This document shows positions 16,906-24,957 of a stretch of DNA of 50,303 nucleotides, piece after piece (the first letter of the stretch is position 1; each line of letters starts with the position of its first letter). The notes below the pieces were generated by a model. It ran no database searches and had not been told where the DNA came from. It saw only the letters and a list, made by a program, of their open reading frames with translations. The stretch is taken from NCBI GenBank assembly GCA_026399475.1, contig JAPLQY010000031.1:1-50303 (forward strand). The letters are read 5' to 3'. Position numbers and translations under genes: made by a program. This stretch comes from Rhodocyclales bacterium (GTDB lineage Bacteria; Pseudomonadota; Gammaproteobacteria; Burkholderiales; Rhodocyclaceae).

Positions 16906-18891
16906 ATGTTCAAAAAGATACTGATCGCAAACCGCGGGGAGATTGCCTGTCGCGTGATCAAGACCGCCCGCAAGATGGGCATTGCCACTGTCGCGGTGTA
17001 TTCCGAAGCCGACAAGGACGCGCGCCATGTCGAGATGGCCGACGAAGCTGTCTGCATCGGCCCGCCGCCGTCGAAGGAATCCTACCTGGTGATCGACAAG
17101 ATCATTGCTGCCTGCAAGGAGACCGGCGCCGAGGCCGTTCATCCGGGCTACGGTTTCCTGTCAGAGAACCCGGAGTTTTCACGCCGACTGGAAGAGAACG
17201 GCATCATCTTCATCGGCCCCAAGCACTACTCCATGGCCGCAATGGGTGACAAGATCGCCTCGAAGAAGCTGGCGCTGGAAGCCAGGGTCAATACGATTCC
17301 CGGGCACAACGCGGCGATCGACACGCCCGAGCAGGCGGTGGAGATCGCCCGGGGTATCGGCTACCCGGTGATGATCAAGGCGTCCGCCGGCGGAGGCGGC
17401 AAGGGCTTGCGCGTGGCCTATGACGACAAGGAGGCCCACGAAGGCTTTACTGCCTGCAAGACCGAGGCGAAAAATGCTTTTGGCGACGACAGGATCTTCG
17501 TCGAGAAGTTTGTCGAGGAGCCGCGGCACATCGAAATCCAGTTGATCGGCGACGCTCACGGCAATACGATCTATCTGCATGAGCGCGAATGCTCCCTGCA
17601 GCGCCGTCACCAGAAGGTCATCGAAGATGCGCCGTCTTCCTTCATCGATCCGGCGACGCGCAAGGCGATGGGCGAGCAGGCCGTGGCGCTGGCCAAGGCG
17701 GTGAACTACCAGAGCGCCGGTACCGTGGAGTTCGTCGTCGGCAAGGACAAGAGCTTCTACTTCCTCGAGATGAATACCCGCCTGCAGGTCGAACATCCGG
17801 TGACCGAACTGATCACCGGGCTGGACCTGGTGGAACTCATGATCCGCGTGGCGGCGGGCGAGAAGCTGCCGTTCACCCAGGACCAGATCAAACTCGATGG
17901 CTGGGCTATGGAATGCCGCATCAATGCCGAAGACCCCTTCCGCGGTTTTCTGCCCTCGACCGGCCGCCTGGTGAAGTACATGCCGCCGCCTGAGGTGCAT
18001 GGTGTGCGCGTCGATACCGGCGTGTATGAAGGCGGTGAGATCTCGATGTTCTACGATTCGATGATCGCCAAGCTGATCGTTCATGCGTCCACGCGCGACC
18101 ATGCGATTGCCCGCATGCGCGACGCCCTGAACCAGTTCGTGATTCGCGGCGTGGCCTCGAATATCGCCTTCCAGGCAGCGCTGATGCAGAACCCGCGTTT
18201 CCTCTCGGGCGACTTCAATACCGGCCTGATTGCGGAGCAGTACCCCAAGGGCTTCAACGCGGCAGATGTGCCGCACGACGATCCGGCGATGCTGGTGGCG
18301 GTCGCCGCTGCGATTCATCGCCAGTATCTGGCGCGCAATGCGACCATTACAGGCCAGATGCCGGGGCATGAATTCACTCCGGGCGAAGATTTTGTCGTGT
18401 TGCTGGGGCGCGACCAGTATCAGGCTAGGGTGCTCAAGGCGGACGGTGGCTGGGACGTCAGCTTTGCCGGCGAGCGCTATGAGCTGCGCTCCAGTTGGCA
18501 GTTCGGCGACCCGCTGTATGTAGGTACCCTCAATGGCCAGTCGATATGCATGCAGATCGAGCGGCGCGGGCTGGTCTATAGATTGTTCCACTGGGGCGTG
18601 CAGGCCGACATGCAGGTGATGTCGGCACGCACGGCCGAGTTGCGGGCGCTGATGCCGATCAAGGCCGCGCCCGATATGTCCAGGTTCCTGCTGTCGCCCA
18701 TGCCGGGACTGCTCACGCAGATTGCCGTCACCGTCGGGCAGGAGGTAAAAGCCGGTGAAATCCTGGCCAAGATCGAAGCCATGAAAATGGAAAACGTGCT
18801 CAAGGCCGAGCGCGACTGCGTGGTGGAGAAGCTGCTGGCCACGCCGGGCGAAAGCCTGGCGGTGGATCAGGCCATCATCGGGTTCAAGTAG
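16906..18891 (+). CDS. pccA: Propionyl-CoA carboxylase alpha chain (biotin carboxylase plus biotin carrier)
   Basis: Biotin-dependent subunit of 661 residues. The biotin carboxylase half begins FKKILIANRGEIACRVIKTA. It has the ATP-grasp glycine loop KASAGGGGKG near residue 160, HIEIQLIGD, the ECSLQRRHQKV phosphate-binding segment and EMNTRLQVEHPVTE. A linker resembling the beta-chain-contacting region follows, then the biotinyl domain with the biotinylated lysine at 627 in EAMKMEN. The length matches PccA; stand-alone acetyl-CoA biotin carboxylase is about 450. The start follows GAGGACATAGC. With pccB it forms the carboxylase that feeds the mutase. Related enzymes acting on other short acyl-CoAs cannot be excluded, but the mcm neighbourhood favours propionyl-CoA. 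Confidence 0.93.
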   Translation: MFKKILIANRGEIACRVIKTARKMGIATVAVYSEADKDARHVEMADEAVCIGPPPSKESYLVIDKIIAACKETGAEAVHPGYGFLSENPEFSRRLEENGIIFIGPKHYSMAAMGDKIASKKLALEARVNTIPGHNAAIDTPEQAVEIARGIGYPVMIKASAGGGGKGLRVAYDDKEAHEGFTACKTEAKNAFGDDRIFVEKFVEEPRHIEIQLIGDAHGNTIYLHERECSLQRRHQKVIEDAPSSFIDPATRKAMGEQAVALAKAVNYQSAGTVEFVVGKDKSFYFLEMNTRLQVEHPVTELITGLDLVELMIRVAAGEKLPFTQDQIKLDGWAMECRINAEDPFRGFLPSTGRLVKYMPPPEVHGVRVDTGVYEGGEISMFYDSMIAKLIVHASTRDHAIARMRDALNQFVIRGVASNIAFQAALMQNPRFLSGDFNTGLIAEQYPKGFNAADVPHDDPAMLVAVAAAIHRQYLARNATITGQMPGHEFTPGEDFVVLLGRDQYQARVLKADGGWDVSFAGERYELRSSWQFGDPLYVGTLNGQSICMQIERRGLVYRLFHWGVQADMQVMSARTAELRALMPIKAAPDMSRFLLSPMPGLLTQIAVTVGQEVKAGEILAKIEAMKMENVLKAERDCVVEKLLATPGESLAVDQAIIGFK

Positions 18892-18925
18892 CGGGGTTGG
18901 CGCCGGCGGGGCGGTGATTTTTGGT

Positions 18926-19708
18926 TTATGGCTGAGGGTTCGCTCTTGACCGATGCACCGACATCCCGACCAGCGCCAGCACCCACACTACTACGGGCCC
19001 CGAAGGCAAGTCGAATACCGTCGAAAGTCCAAGCCCTAACGCATATCCGGCCGCGCCGACGCCGTAAGCGGCGATCAGGCGGCGGCGCGGCAAATATCCG
19101 CGGCAAGCCAGCGCAGGAACGATGAGACTGGCAAAGACGAGGTACACCCCGACCAGCTGTACCGAAGCCGTAACGGCGAAAGCAAACAACGCGTAGAAGC
19201 CGAAACGCCCGATTCGATTTCCCAGCCAGAACCACAAGGCGAGGATGGCGGCATTCAGGACGGCCACCGAAAGCAATTGCGTGGAGTCCACCCACAGGAT
19301 CTGGCCGGACAATAATTCCTGCAGATGTTCGCCACCATGCGGGTTGTTGGCCACCAGGATCATTCCGCCGCTGGCCGCCAGAGCGAACAGCACTCCGATC
19401 AGCGCCTCCTGGATGTCCGGCCAGCGTTTCTCGGTCCAGGTCAGCAGCGCGGCGCCGAGCAGTGCGGCCGACACGGCGATCACCTGGGCAACCCAGCCTT
19501 GCGGTTCAAACCCTACCCGGTCCGCGGCAATCACGCCGAGCGTGGCAATCTGGGCAATGGCCAGGTCGATGAACACGATGCCGCGCGACAGCACCTGGAT
19601 CCCAAGCGGCACATGGGTCGACAGCACTAGCAGGCCGGCCAGAAAAGCCGGGATAAGGATGGAAAGGCTGAATGCATCGAGATTCATCGAATTTTCCCGG
19701 CAGGTCAT
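18926..19708 (-). CDS. Metal ABC transporter permease, ZnuB/MntB type
   Basis: Inner-membrane permease of about 260 residues with roughly eight hydrophobic helices. It carries the ABC-3 family pattern: LSTHVPLGIQVLSRGIVFID near the start, ALIGVLFALAASGGMILV mid-protein and LVGVYLVFASLIVPAL towards the end. The start overlaps the stop of the upstream binding-protein gene as ATGA, the usual sign of coupling; ATG 19687 is an alternative start seven codons later. It would move Zn2+ or Mn2+ delivered by the upstream binding protein. No ATPase gene accompanies it: downstream is the convergent pccA, 34 bp away. Confidence 0.85.
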   Translation of the reverse strand: MTCRENSMNLDAFSLSILIPAFLAGLLVLSTHVPLGIQVLSRGIVFIDLAIAQIATLGVIAADRVGFEPQGWVAQVIAVSAALLGAALLTWTEKRWPDIQEALIGVLFALAASGGMILVANNPHGGEHLQELLSGQILWVDSTQLLSVAVLNAAILALWFWLGNRIGRFGFYALFAFAVTASVQLVGVYLVFASLIVPALACRGYLPRRRLIAAYGVGAAGYALGLGLSTVFDLPSGPVVVWVLALVGMSVHRSRANPQP

Positions 19709-20613
19709 TTAAGCGTTGACAAGAGTTTCTGCACCGTGTCGTCGAACAAGCCGAACAAGTCCTTGGCCCGCTCCGATCCGCCGACGGTAAACGGCAGCAT
19801 CACCGCCGGGATTTTGGCGCGCTCCGCCAGCCATTCCGAGCCGCGACCATCGCTATAGGCGGCGCGGATCACTGTTCTTGCGGGCTGCTTTTGCAGTTGC
19901 GCCAATACCACGGACAAATGTGCACTGGTGGGCTCCACGCCTGGCTTGGGTTCAAGCGCGGCGATTTCCTGCAGTCCCAGCCAGCTTTCGAGGTAAACGA
20001 AGGCCTTGTGATGCACGACGATGTTCATCCCCTTGAGCGGCGCTGCCTGCCTTTCCCAATTCAGGACCGCCGTTTTCCAGCGCTCGGCGAACGTCTTGTA
20101 GTTACCCTGGTAAAAACTGCTGTTGGCCGGATCGACTTCGGCCAGCCGCTTCGCCAGGCCTGCGGCTACCAGGCCGATGTTACGCGGGTCGGTCTGGATA
20201 TGTGGGTTGCCGCCGGGGTGGACATCACCCAGCGAGCGATCCACGCTGGTCGGCACTTCGAGCATGCGCACAAATTGCGCCGCTTCGAAATAGCCCGGTT
20301 GCCCGCTCTGGATTTTCGGATTGCCGGCCTGCTGCTGCAGAATGGGCAACCAGCCGATTTCGAGTTGCGAGCCAGTACAGACGACCATGTCGGCGTTGCG
20401 CGCCCGTGCCAGCAGGCTGGGTTTGGCCTGAACATGATGCGGATCCTGGAAAGCGTTGGTGGCGTTGTAAATACTTACCTTGTCGCCGCCGAGTTCCTGC
20501 GCCAGGGCGCCCCACTCCGGCTCGCAGGCGAGAATGTTGAGTGCGGCGAAAGACGGCAGGGCGAAGGCGCCCAGCAGTGCCGCGAGCAAAGACTTGATCG
20601 ATTCATTCAGCAT
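19705..20613 (-). CDS. Metal-binding periplasmic protein, ZnuA-like (cluster A-I)
   Basis: Periplasmic solute-binding protein of 302 residues. A signal peptide (LLAALLGAFALPSFA) is followed by LNILACEPEWGALAQELGG, the usual first strand. Four ligand regions are in the expected order: DPHHVQAKPS, GNPHIQTDPRN, VVHHKAFVYL and an acidic AYSDGRGSEW. The His-rich acidic loop found in many ZnuA proteins is absent. It should pass zinc, or less likely manganese, to the overlapping permease gene product. It starts 9 bp after the barrel-protein gene ends, so all three are one operon. Confidence 0.85.
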   Translation of the reverse strand: MLNESIKSLLAALLGAFALPSFAALNILACEPEWGALAQELGGDKVSIYNATNAFQDPHHVQAKPSLLARARNADMVVCTGSQLEIGWLPILQQQAGNPKIQSGQPGYFEAAQFVRMLEVPTSVDRSLGDVHPGGNPHIQTDPRNIGLVAAGLAKRLAEVDPANSSFYQGNYKTFAERWKTAVLNWERQAAPLKGMNIVVHHKAFVYLESWLGLQEIAALEPKPGVEPTSAHLSVVLAQLQKQPARTVIRAAYSDGRGSEWLAERAKIPAVMLPFTVGGSERAKDLFGLFDDTVQKLLSTLK

Positions 20614-20622
20614 GGCAGGCTC

Positions 20623-21987
20623 CTAGAATTTATGTGCGCCGTGAGCGCCGAGGCTCATCTGGTATTGCAGGAAGAATTGGTTGTCCGTCATGCCCTGGCG
20701 CGACTTGTCCTGGGCAAACTGCAGGCGGACACGGCTGAACTCGCTGGGATTGAAATCCAGCATCAACGCGTTGCGGGTCGGCGCGTAATCCGGCCGCAAC
20801 AGATTGATGTTGTTGACGCCGTAGTTGACTGTGCCGCTATCAAGCCGCTCGGTGCGCAGGCCGGCGCGCCAATAAGGCGCGAACTGGTATATGCCTTGGA
20901 CATACCAGCCGGATTGGGTAGCGGAATAGATCCCGCTCGAGGTGTTGTTGTAAACCAGATTGCCGTCTTCGATCCGGCGCAGGTATTCGCCCTGCAACTT
21001 GAAGTTGATGTTGTTGCCGTTGCCATTCGGCGCCCATTTCCACACGCCATCCGCAATCCAGAGCTTGCTGCTGCCGGTAAAGCTGTTGGTGATGCCTGCG
21101 CCCGCCACATCCGTATCGTTCCACTGACGATCCTGGGGCGAGGTGGTCAGCAGCGAAAGTCCGGCCCGCCAAGTATTGCTGATGCCGACATCGCCGCCCA
21201 GGTGAGCGAAAAGCGCGCTGGCGCCGGAACCGTTCTTGTTGCGTCCTGTGCCGGGATAACTGGCACCGCGGCCCAGTTCCGCGCCGAGTTCGAGAAACGT
21301 ATCGGTGGCAGCGAGCCAGCGCAGCTGTACGCCGTCGTTGTTGAACTGTCCACCGAGGAATGCCTGATATGCCAGTGGCGCATCGACGAAGTCCCAGGCG
21401 TGGGCGTGCTGCTCATTGAGGTAGCCGACGCCGGAGAAATAGCGCCCGGCCTTCAGCGTCAGGCCCTGTGGCAGTGAGGTGGTCTGGACAAACGCCTCTT
21501 CTGTGGACACCGAGTTGTCGGGATGAACGGAAAGATTCATCGCCCCGTAGAACAGTTGATCGATGTTGGCAGAAATGCCCAGTTCGCTTTCCGTAAGACT
21601 GAAGCCTCGTTGGGGCGTGATATCGCCCAACGGGCCGTTGGGCAGGTGGAAACCAGTGATCCGATAGTTGGCCGGATCTTTGGACAGGTTGCTGTACTGG
21701 CCAGACAGGATCAGCGATACGTTCGGGTTGAAGGCGTTGGTGCCCACCGGCACGGATGGCTGAGTTGCCGCAGCCGTTTCGGCCTTGGTGGTGATGCTCT
21801 CCGCCGAAGTGGCCTTTGCCTCCGCCTGGACCAGACGCTGTTCCAGTGCGTTGATGCGTTTTTCGTAGGTTTCGCGCAGGCGCGCGACTTCTTCGCGCAG
21901 GACGCGCAGGTCGGCATCGTCCGCGGCGGATGCGACGGCTGGAATGGCGGTCAACGCCACCAGCAAGGAAATACTGCAAGCTTTCAT
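20623..21987 (-). CDS. Outer-membrane beta-barrel protein with N-terminal coiled coil, metal-operon linked
   Basis: Protein of 454 residues. ATG 21987 was chosen because GGAGAAG precedes it and it gives the signal peptide MKACSISLLVALTAIPAVASA. Next is a short coiled coil (REEVARLRETYEKRINALEQ) as in trimeric porins, a Ser/Thr/Ala linker, and alternating amphipathic strands to a terminal HKF, the barrel-type aromatic end. SVHPDNSVSTEEAFVQT and GRYFSGVGYLNEQHAHAWDF look like conserved family blocks; I do not recognise a named porin. It has no TonB box or plug-like N-terminal domain. Sitting between a DUF2946 gene and znuA-like and znuB-like genes, it is probably the outer-membrane entry for the same metal. 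That role is inference. Confidence 0.72.
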   Translation of the reverse strand: MKACSISLLVALTAIPAVASAADDADLRVLREEVARLRETYEKRINALEQRLVQAEAKATSAESITTKAETAAATQPSVPVGTNAFNPNVSLILSGQYSNLSKDPANYRITGFHLPNGPLGDITPQRGFSLTESELGISANIDQLFYGAMNLSVHPDNSVSTEEAFVQTTSLPQGLTLKAGRYFSGVGYLNEQHAHAWDFVDAPLAYQAFLGGQFNNDGVQLRWLAATDTFLELGAELGRGASYPGTGRNKNGSGASALFAHLGGDVGISNTWRAGLSLLTTSPQDRQWNDTDVAGAGITNSFTGSSKLWIADGVWKWAPNGNGNNINFKLQGEYLRRIEDGNLVYNNTSSGIYSATQSGWYVQGIYQFAPYWRAGLRTERLDSGTVNYGVNNINLLRPDYAPTRNALMLDFNPSEFSRVRLQFAQDKSRQGMTDNQFFLQYQMSLGAHGAHKF

Positions 21988-22053
21988 GATTCTTCTCCAA
22001 AGCAATGATGAAGCCGTCAGCGGCAAGCGGACGGCGACGACATGGGCAAGGCT

Positions 22054-22386
22054 TCAGAGAACGGCGGGCGGCGCCCGCGCGGTATAGGGCAGCGCGGAGT
22101 GCGCTGGTATGTAGGCAGTCGGGATATCCGGGAAAGGGATTGCCGTAGCGTGTGCTACGGCAATCGGCGAGACAGATGAAGGCGGCGTGGCGTTAAGCGC
22201 AGCGAAGGCCGCACAAGACATGCAGGCATGCGATGGCGCATCGCCATAGTCGCCATCGCCATCGGGGGCGGACGTCGTACTGGCGGCGCTACCGATATGG
22301 CCGATCCAGTGAGCATAAGCCGCCTGCTGCGCCCCGAGCAGGAACAGGGCGCAAATAATGACGATTAGCGGTGACGGGCGGCGCAT
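22054..22386 (-). CDS. DUF2946-type small exported protein
   Basis: Small protein of 110 residues starting with a hydrophobic signal segment (PLIVIICALFLLGAQQAAYA), followed by HWIGH and then a His/Cys cluster HACMSCAAFAALN. It ends in ARAPPAVL, a tail seen in DUF2946 proteins, which are often encoded next to metal-uptake receptors. Candidate metal ligands are the two His of HWIGH and the HACMSC motif. It is first in the metal-uptake operon, 66 bp before the barrel-protein start. Function unknown; a metal-sensing or metal-handover role is only suggested by context. Confidence 0.7.
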   Translation of the reverse strand: MRRPSPLIVIICALFLLGAQQAAYAHWIGHIGSAASTTSAPDGDGDYGDAPSHACMSCAAFAALNATPPSSVSPIAVAHATAIPFPDIPTAYIPAHSALPYTARAPPAVL

Positions 22387-22471
22387 GATATTTCCATTGT
22401 GACACTAAACCAGTGTGCGAGTTCCTTCCGCTTTGCCGGGGTGGCAATAGGCGTTGGTTTGAATCGCGAGT
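22387..22471 (-). promoter_or_regulatory. Region upstream of the metal-uptake operon
   Basis: 85 bp lie between the OprB stop and the DUF2946 start. An inverted repeat ACACT-aaacc-AGTGT occurs at 22402-22416, about 16-30 bp before the start codon, placed where an operator for a metal regulator could act. It does not match a Zur box I can recognise. Confidence 0.3.
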
Positions 22472-23728
22472 TCATAGCGCCAGTTCGAGTCGCACCCCGA
22501 TCAGTTGCGCGTTCGGGGCGGTGGTGCCGCCGGGATTGCGGATGTACTGATAATTGGGCTGGATCGCGAACCAGGGCGTCAGCGCGTAGCGGTAGGTGAT
22601 TTCCAGCACATCCTCGCTGGACTTCGTGACGGCCGGCACAGGCTGCACGTCCCGCCACTTCCCGGAAAGTGCGGCGCGAGTCCAGGCCGCGCCGATGACA
22701 TCGTCGGGCCGCGACTCCACCGGGCCTCTGATGTGCAGACCAAGGTTGAGGCTGTTTTTCAACTGTGTGGAATCCCCGTCGGTCCATGTGTAGCGGGCAA
22801 AGCCGGAGAGAAATCGTTCCTCGTTCCCGCCCAGATGCATCAGCGTGCGCTCGCCGAGCACGTAGCCACCCAGTTGCCTGCGCCGTAGCGGGCTGCCGGC
22901 GGCATCGGTGTCGCGCTGATCGCTTACTTTGCTGCTGTAGCTCCAGAAGCCCAAAGCAGCCTTGGCGTGGCCCTTGAACTTGTCGTTGGCCGCTTCGGGC
23001 AGCCAGCCGAACTCCCCGATCGTGAAGCTGCCATCACCCTTGGCAAAGCGGATCGCGGTGCTCCTGGGGCGGGCCGGGTCGTTGGGGATGCCGTCGAGTA
23101 CGGCCCCCATCGCGTAGAGGGTTTTGTCGAGAGTCCAGCGCGCGCGCAGACCAAAAGCTGAGTTGTTGAAGATGGACGGACCGCGCGTCTGCGCCAGATC
23201 GGCAGGAGTGCCGTACTGCGGGCCGAGCAGCACGCCTGCCGAATCCATGGTGAAGAATTCTGAGTCGATCGGGTAGAGACCGGCCAGTACCGCCAGGCGG
23301 TCGTCGAGGAAACCCTGTTGCAGCCAGGCCTGGAACAGCCGCGTGGTGGTCGGTGCGCCGACCTCGATGTTGGTGACTCCCATCTGGCCGCCGACGTGGC
23401 GCGCGTTGGGCCCCCAGCCGCCATCGCTGATCATGTTGATCAAGGCGCTGCCGCCGCTCCAGCCGGCGGCCTTGTCTAGGTCCATCTTTAGTTTGAGGTC
23501 GAGATGGCTGACCCGCTTGCTGCCATTGCTTTGCCCGCCGTGGTTGCTCAGTGCGTCGATTTTGGCGCCGCCTTCGAACAGGAATCCGCTCTGTGCTGCT
23601 GCGCTGCGGGCTCCGCCCCAGTCTCCGGTCAGCGTGTCCTCGGCGAAGTTGGGCAGGGCCTCTTCCTCGGCGAGCGCTGAGCTTGCGAAAGCTAGGCAGG
23701 ACAAGGCAACGAGAGCGGAGCGTTGCAT
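22472..23728 (-). CDS. OprB-family carbohydrate-selective porin
   Basis: Outer-membrane porin of 418 residues. ATG 23728 gives the signal peptide MQRSALVALSCLAFASSALA. The family signature LTGDWGGAR follows about 15 residues into the mature protein. Further family blocks are GGQMGVTNIE, LFQAWLQQGF, AGLYPIDSEFF and, near the end, WFAIQPNYQYIRNPGG, with a terminal ELAL strand. It should allow passive entry of sugars or related small molecules. It lies 14 bp after the old-yellow-enzyme gene on the same strand, so the two are likely co-transcribed, although no sugar-catabolic gene accompanies them. Confidence 0.85.
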   Translation of the reverse strand: MQRSALVALSCLAFASSALAEEEALPNFAEDTLTGDWGGARSAAAQSGFLFEGGAKIDALSNHGGQSNGSKRVSHLDLKLKMDLDKAAGWSGGSALINMISDGGWGPNARHVGGQMGVTNIEVGAPTTTRLFQAWLQQGFLDDRLAVLAGLYPIDSEFFTMDSAGVLLGPQYGTPADLAQTRGPSIFNNSAFGLRARWTLDKTLYAMGAVLDGIPNDPARPRSTAIRFAKGDGSFTIGEFGWLPEAANDKFKGHAKAALGFWSYSSKVSDQRDTDAAGSPLRRRQLGGYVLGERTLMHLGGNEERFLSGFARYTWTDGDSTQLKNSLNLGLHIRGPVESRPDDVIGAAWTRAALSGKWRDVQPVPAVTKSSEDVLEITYRYALTPWFAIQPNYQYIRNPGGTTAPNAQLIGVRLELAL

Positions 23729-23742
23729 GGCGGCCTTCGTCT

Positions 23743-24831
23743 TCAGAGCGTCGGGTAGTCGACGTAGCCTTTGGCGCCGCCGGCGTAAAAGCTGTTGGTG
23801 TCCCACTTGGTGAGCGGCGCATCGCGGCGCAGGCGCTCGACCAGATCGGGATTGGAGATGAACGGCTTGCCGATGGCGATCAGGTCGGCGTGGCCGCGTG
23901 CGAGGATGGCTTCGCAGGCGGCCGCCGTCTTGAAGCCGCCGCAGGCGATGATGCCGCCATGGAAGGCGTCGCGCAGCGCCGGCATCATCGAGTGCGACGC
24001 GTCATGAATCCAGTCTGCGGTCTGGCAGTAGATATGCAGAAATCCTATTCCGCGCTGGTTCAGTTCGCGTGCCAGCCAGGGATAGGTGATCAGCGGTTCA
24101 GGGTCGGCGACCATGTCGTTGCCCAGGCCATAGGGCGACTGGCGCACGGCGATTCGTTCCGCCCCGACTTCCGCGGCCACCGCATCGACCACCTCCAGCA
24201 GCAGGCGGTAGCGATTGGCCAGCGAGCCGCCGTAGGCATCGTTGCGGTTGTTTACGGCGGGGCAGCGGAACTGATCGAGCAGGTAACCGTTGGCGCCGTG
24301 GATCTCGACGCCGTCAAAGCCGGCCTGCATGGCCAGTCTTGCGGCATGGGCGAACTCGGCGACGACACCACGAATCTCCTGAATGCTCAAGGCTTGCGGC
24401 TGGCTGCAGGCCTCAGGCATGGGCCTGCCGTCCGCGCCGGGGATCATGGTCTGCGTCGCCGCCGGCTTGATCGAGGCCCCCGCCGGGCCGCTGCCATCGG
24501 CATGCAGCGCAGCATGTGCGACGCGGCCGCAATGCCAGAGCTGGGCGAACATCCTGCCGCCGGCCCCATGCACGCCTTCGGTAACCCGTTTCCAGCCCGC
24601 TGCCTGGGCCTCGTTCCACAGCGCAGGCGTGTTGAGGTAGCCGCGCGCACGATCAGAGACAGGTACTCCCTCGGAGATGATCAGGCCGGCGCTCGCGCGT
24701 TGAAGGTAATACTCGACGATCAGGTCGTTGGGCACGGCATCCTTGTGGTCGGCGCGACAGCGGGTCATGGGCGCCATGACGATGCGGTTGGCAAGCCGAA
24801 GGGATGCACTGCTGTAGGTGTCGAAGAGCAT
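23743..24831 (-). CDS. Old yellow enzyme family alkene reductase (FMN-dependent)
   Basis: NADPH:flavin oxidoreductase of 362 residues, the usual length for NemA/OYE proteins. Recognisable parts: LANRIVMAPMTRCRA (FMN site), FAQLWHCGRVAH, the substrate-binding His/Asn pair in VEIHGANGYLLDQF, then NRNDAYGGSLANRYRLLLEV, and IGKPFISNPDLVERLR at the phosphate-binding end. It reduces activated C=C bonds of enones, nitro compounds or similar electrophiles in the cytosol. GGAT lies 6 nt before the ATG. On the minus strand, TAGAAT at 24862-24867 is a candidate -10 element about 30 bp upstream. Divergent from the diguanylate cyclase. Confidence 0.9.
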   Translation of the reverse strand: MLFDTYSSASLRLANRIVMAPMTRCRADHKDAVPNDLIVEYYLQRASAGLIISEGVPVSDRARGYLNTPALWNEAQAAGWKRVTEGVHGAGGRMFAQLWHCGRVAHAALHADGSGPAGASIKPAATQTMIPGADGRPMPEACSQPQALSIQEIRGVVAEFAHAARLAMQAGFDGVEIHGANGYLLDQFRCPAVNNRNDAYGGSLANRYRLLLEVVDAVAAEVGAERIAVRQSPYGLGNDMVADPEPLITYPWLARELNQRGIGFLHIYCQTADWIHDASHSMMPALRDAFHGGIIACGGFKTAAACEAILARGHADLIAIGKPFISNPDLVERLRRDAPLTKWDTNSFYAGGAKGYVDYPTL

Positions 24832-24890
24832 GAGCGTATCCGGGATGAGAACAAGACGCAGATTCTACCCAAGTGATCGGATAGGTCTCC

Positions 24891-24930
24891 GTGCGCTTGC
24901 GCCGGAGACTGTATGCATTCGGATAGAATT
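24891..24930 (+). promoter_or_regulatory. Promoter-like 40-bp module, copy A
   Basis: 35 of 40 bases match 36581-36620 without gaps. It contains GTGCGC-x-TGCGCCG, GTATGC and TTCGGATAGAATT. TAGAAT (24924-24929) is a good -10 hexamer; no TTGACA-like -35 stands at 17 bp, so the GC-rich half may be an activator site. It places transcription start near 24936, downstream of ATG 24913, which therefore is unlikely to be the start codon of the next gene. Confidence 0.5.
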
Positions 24931-24957
24931 TGGAGAGCTTTCCAAACGGATAGTGCC

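Noticed and set aside
15103..17142. Open frame of 679 codons antisense to pccB and pccA
   Set aside because: Spans two well-conserved genes and their gap, with no recognisable domain; stop-free antisense is common at this GC content.
18892..18925. Bidirectional terminator between pccA and the znuB-like gene
   Set aside because: GC-rich with a later T-run, but no stable stem directly before it.
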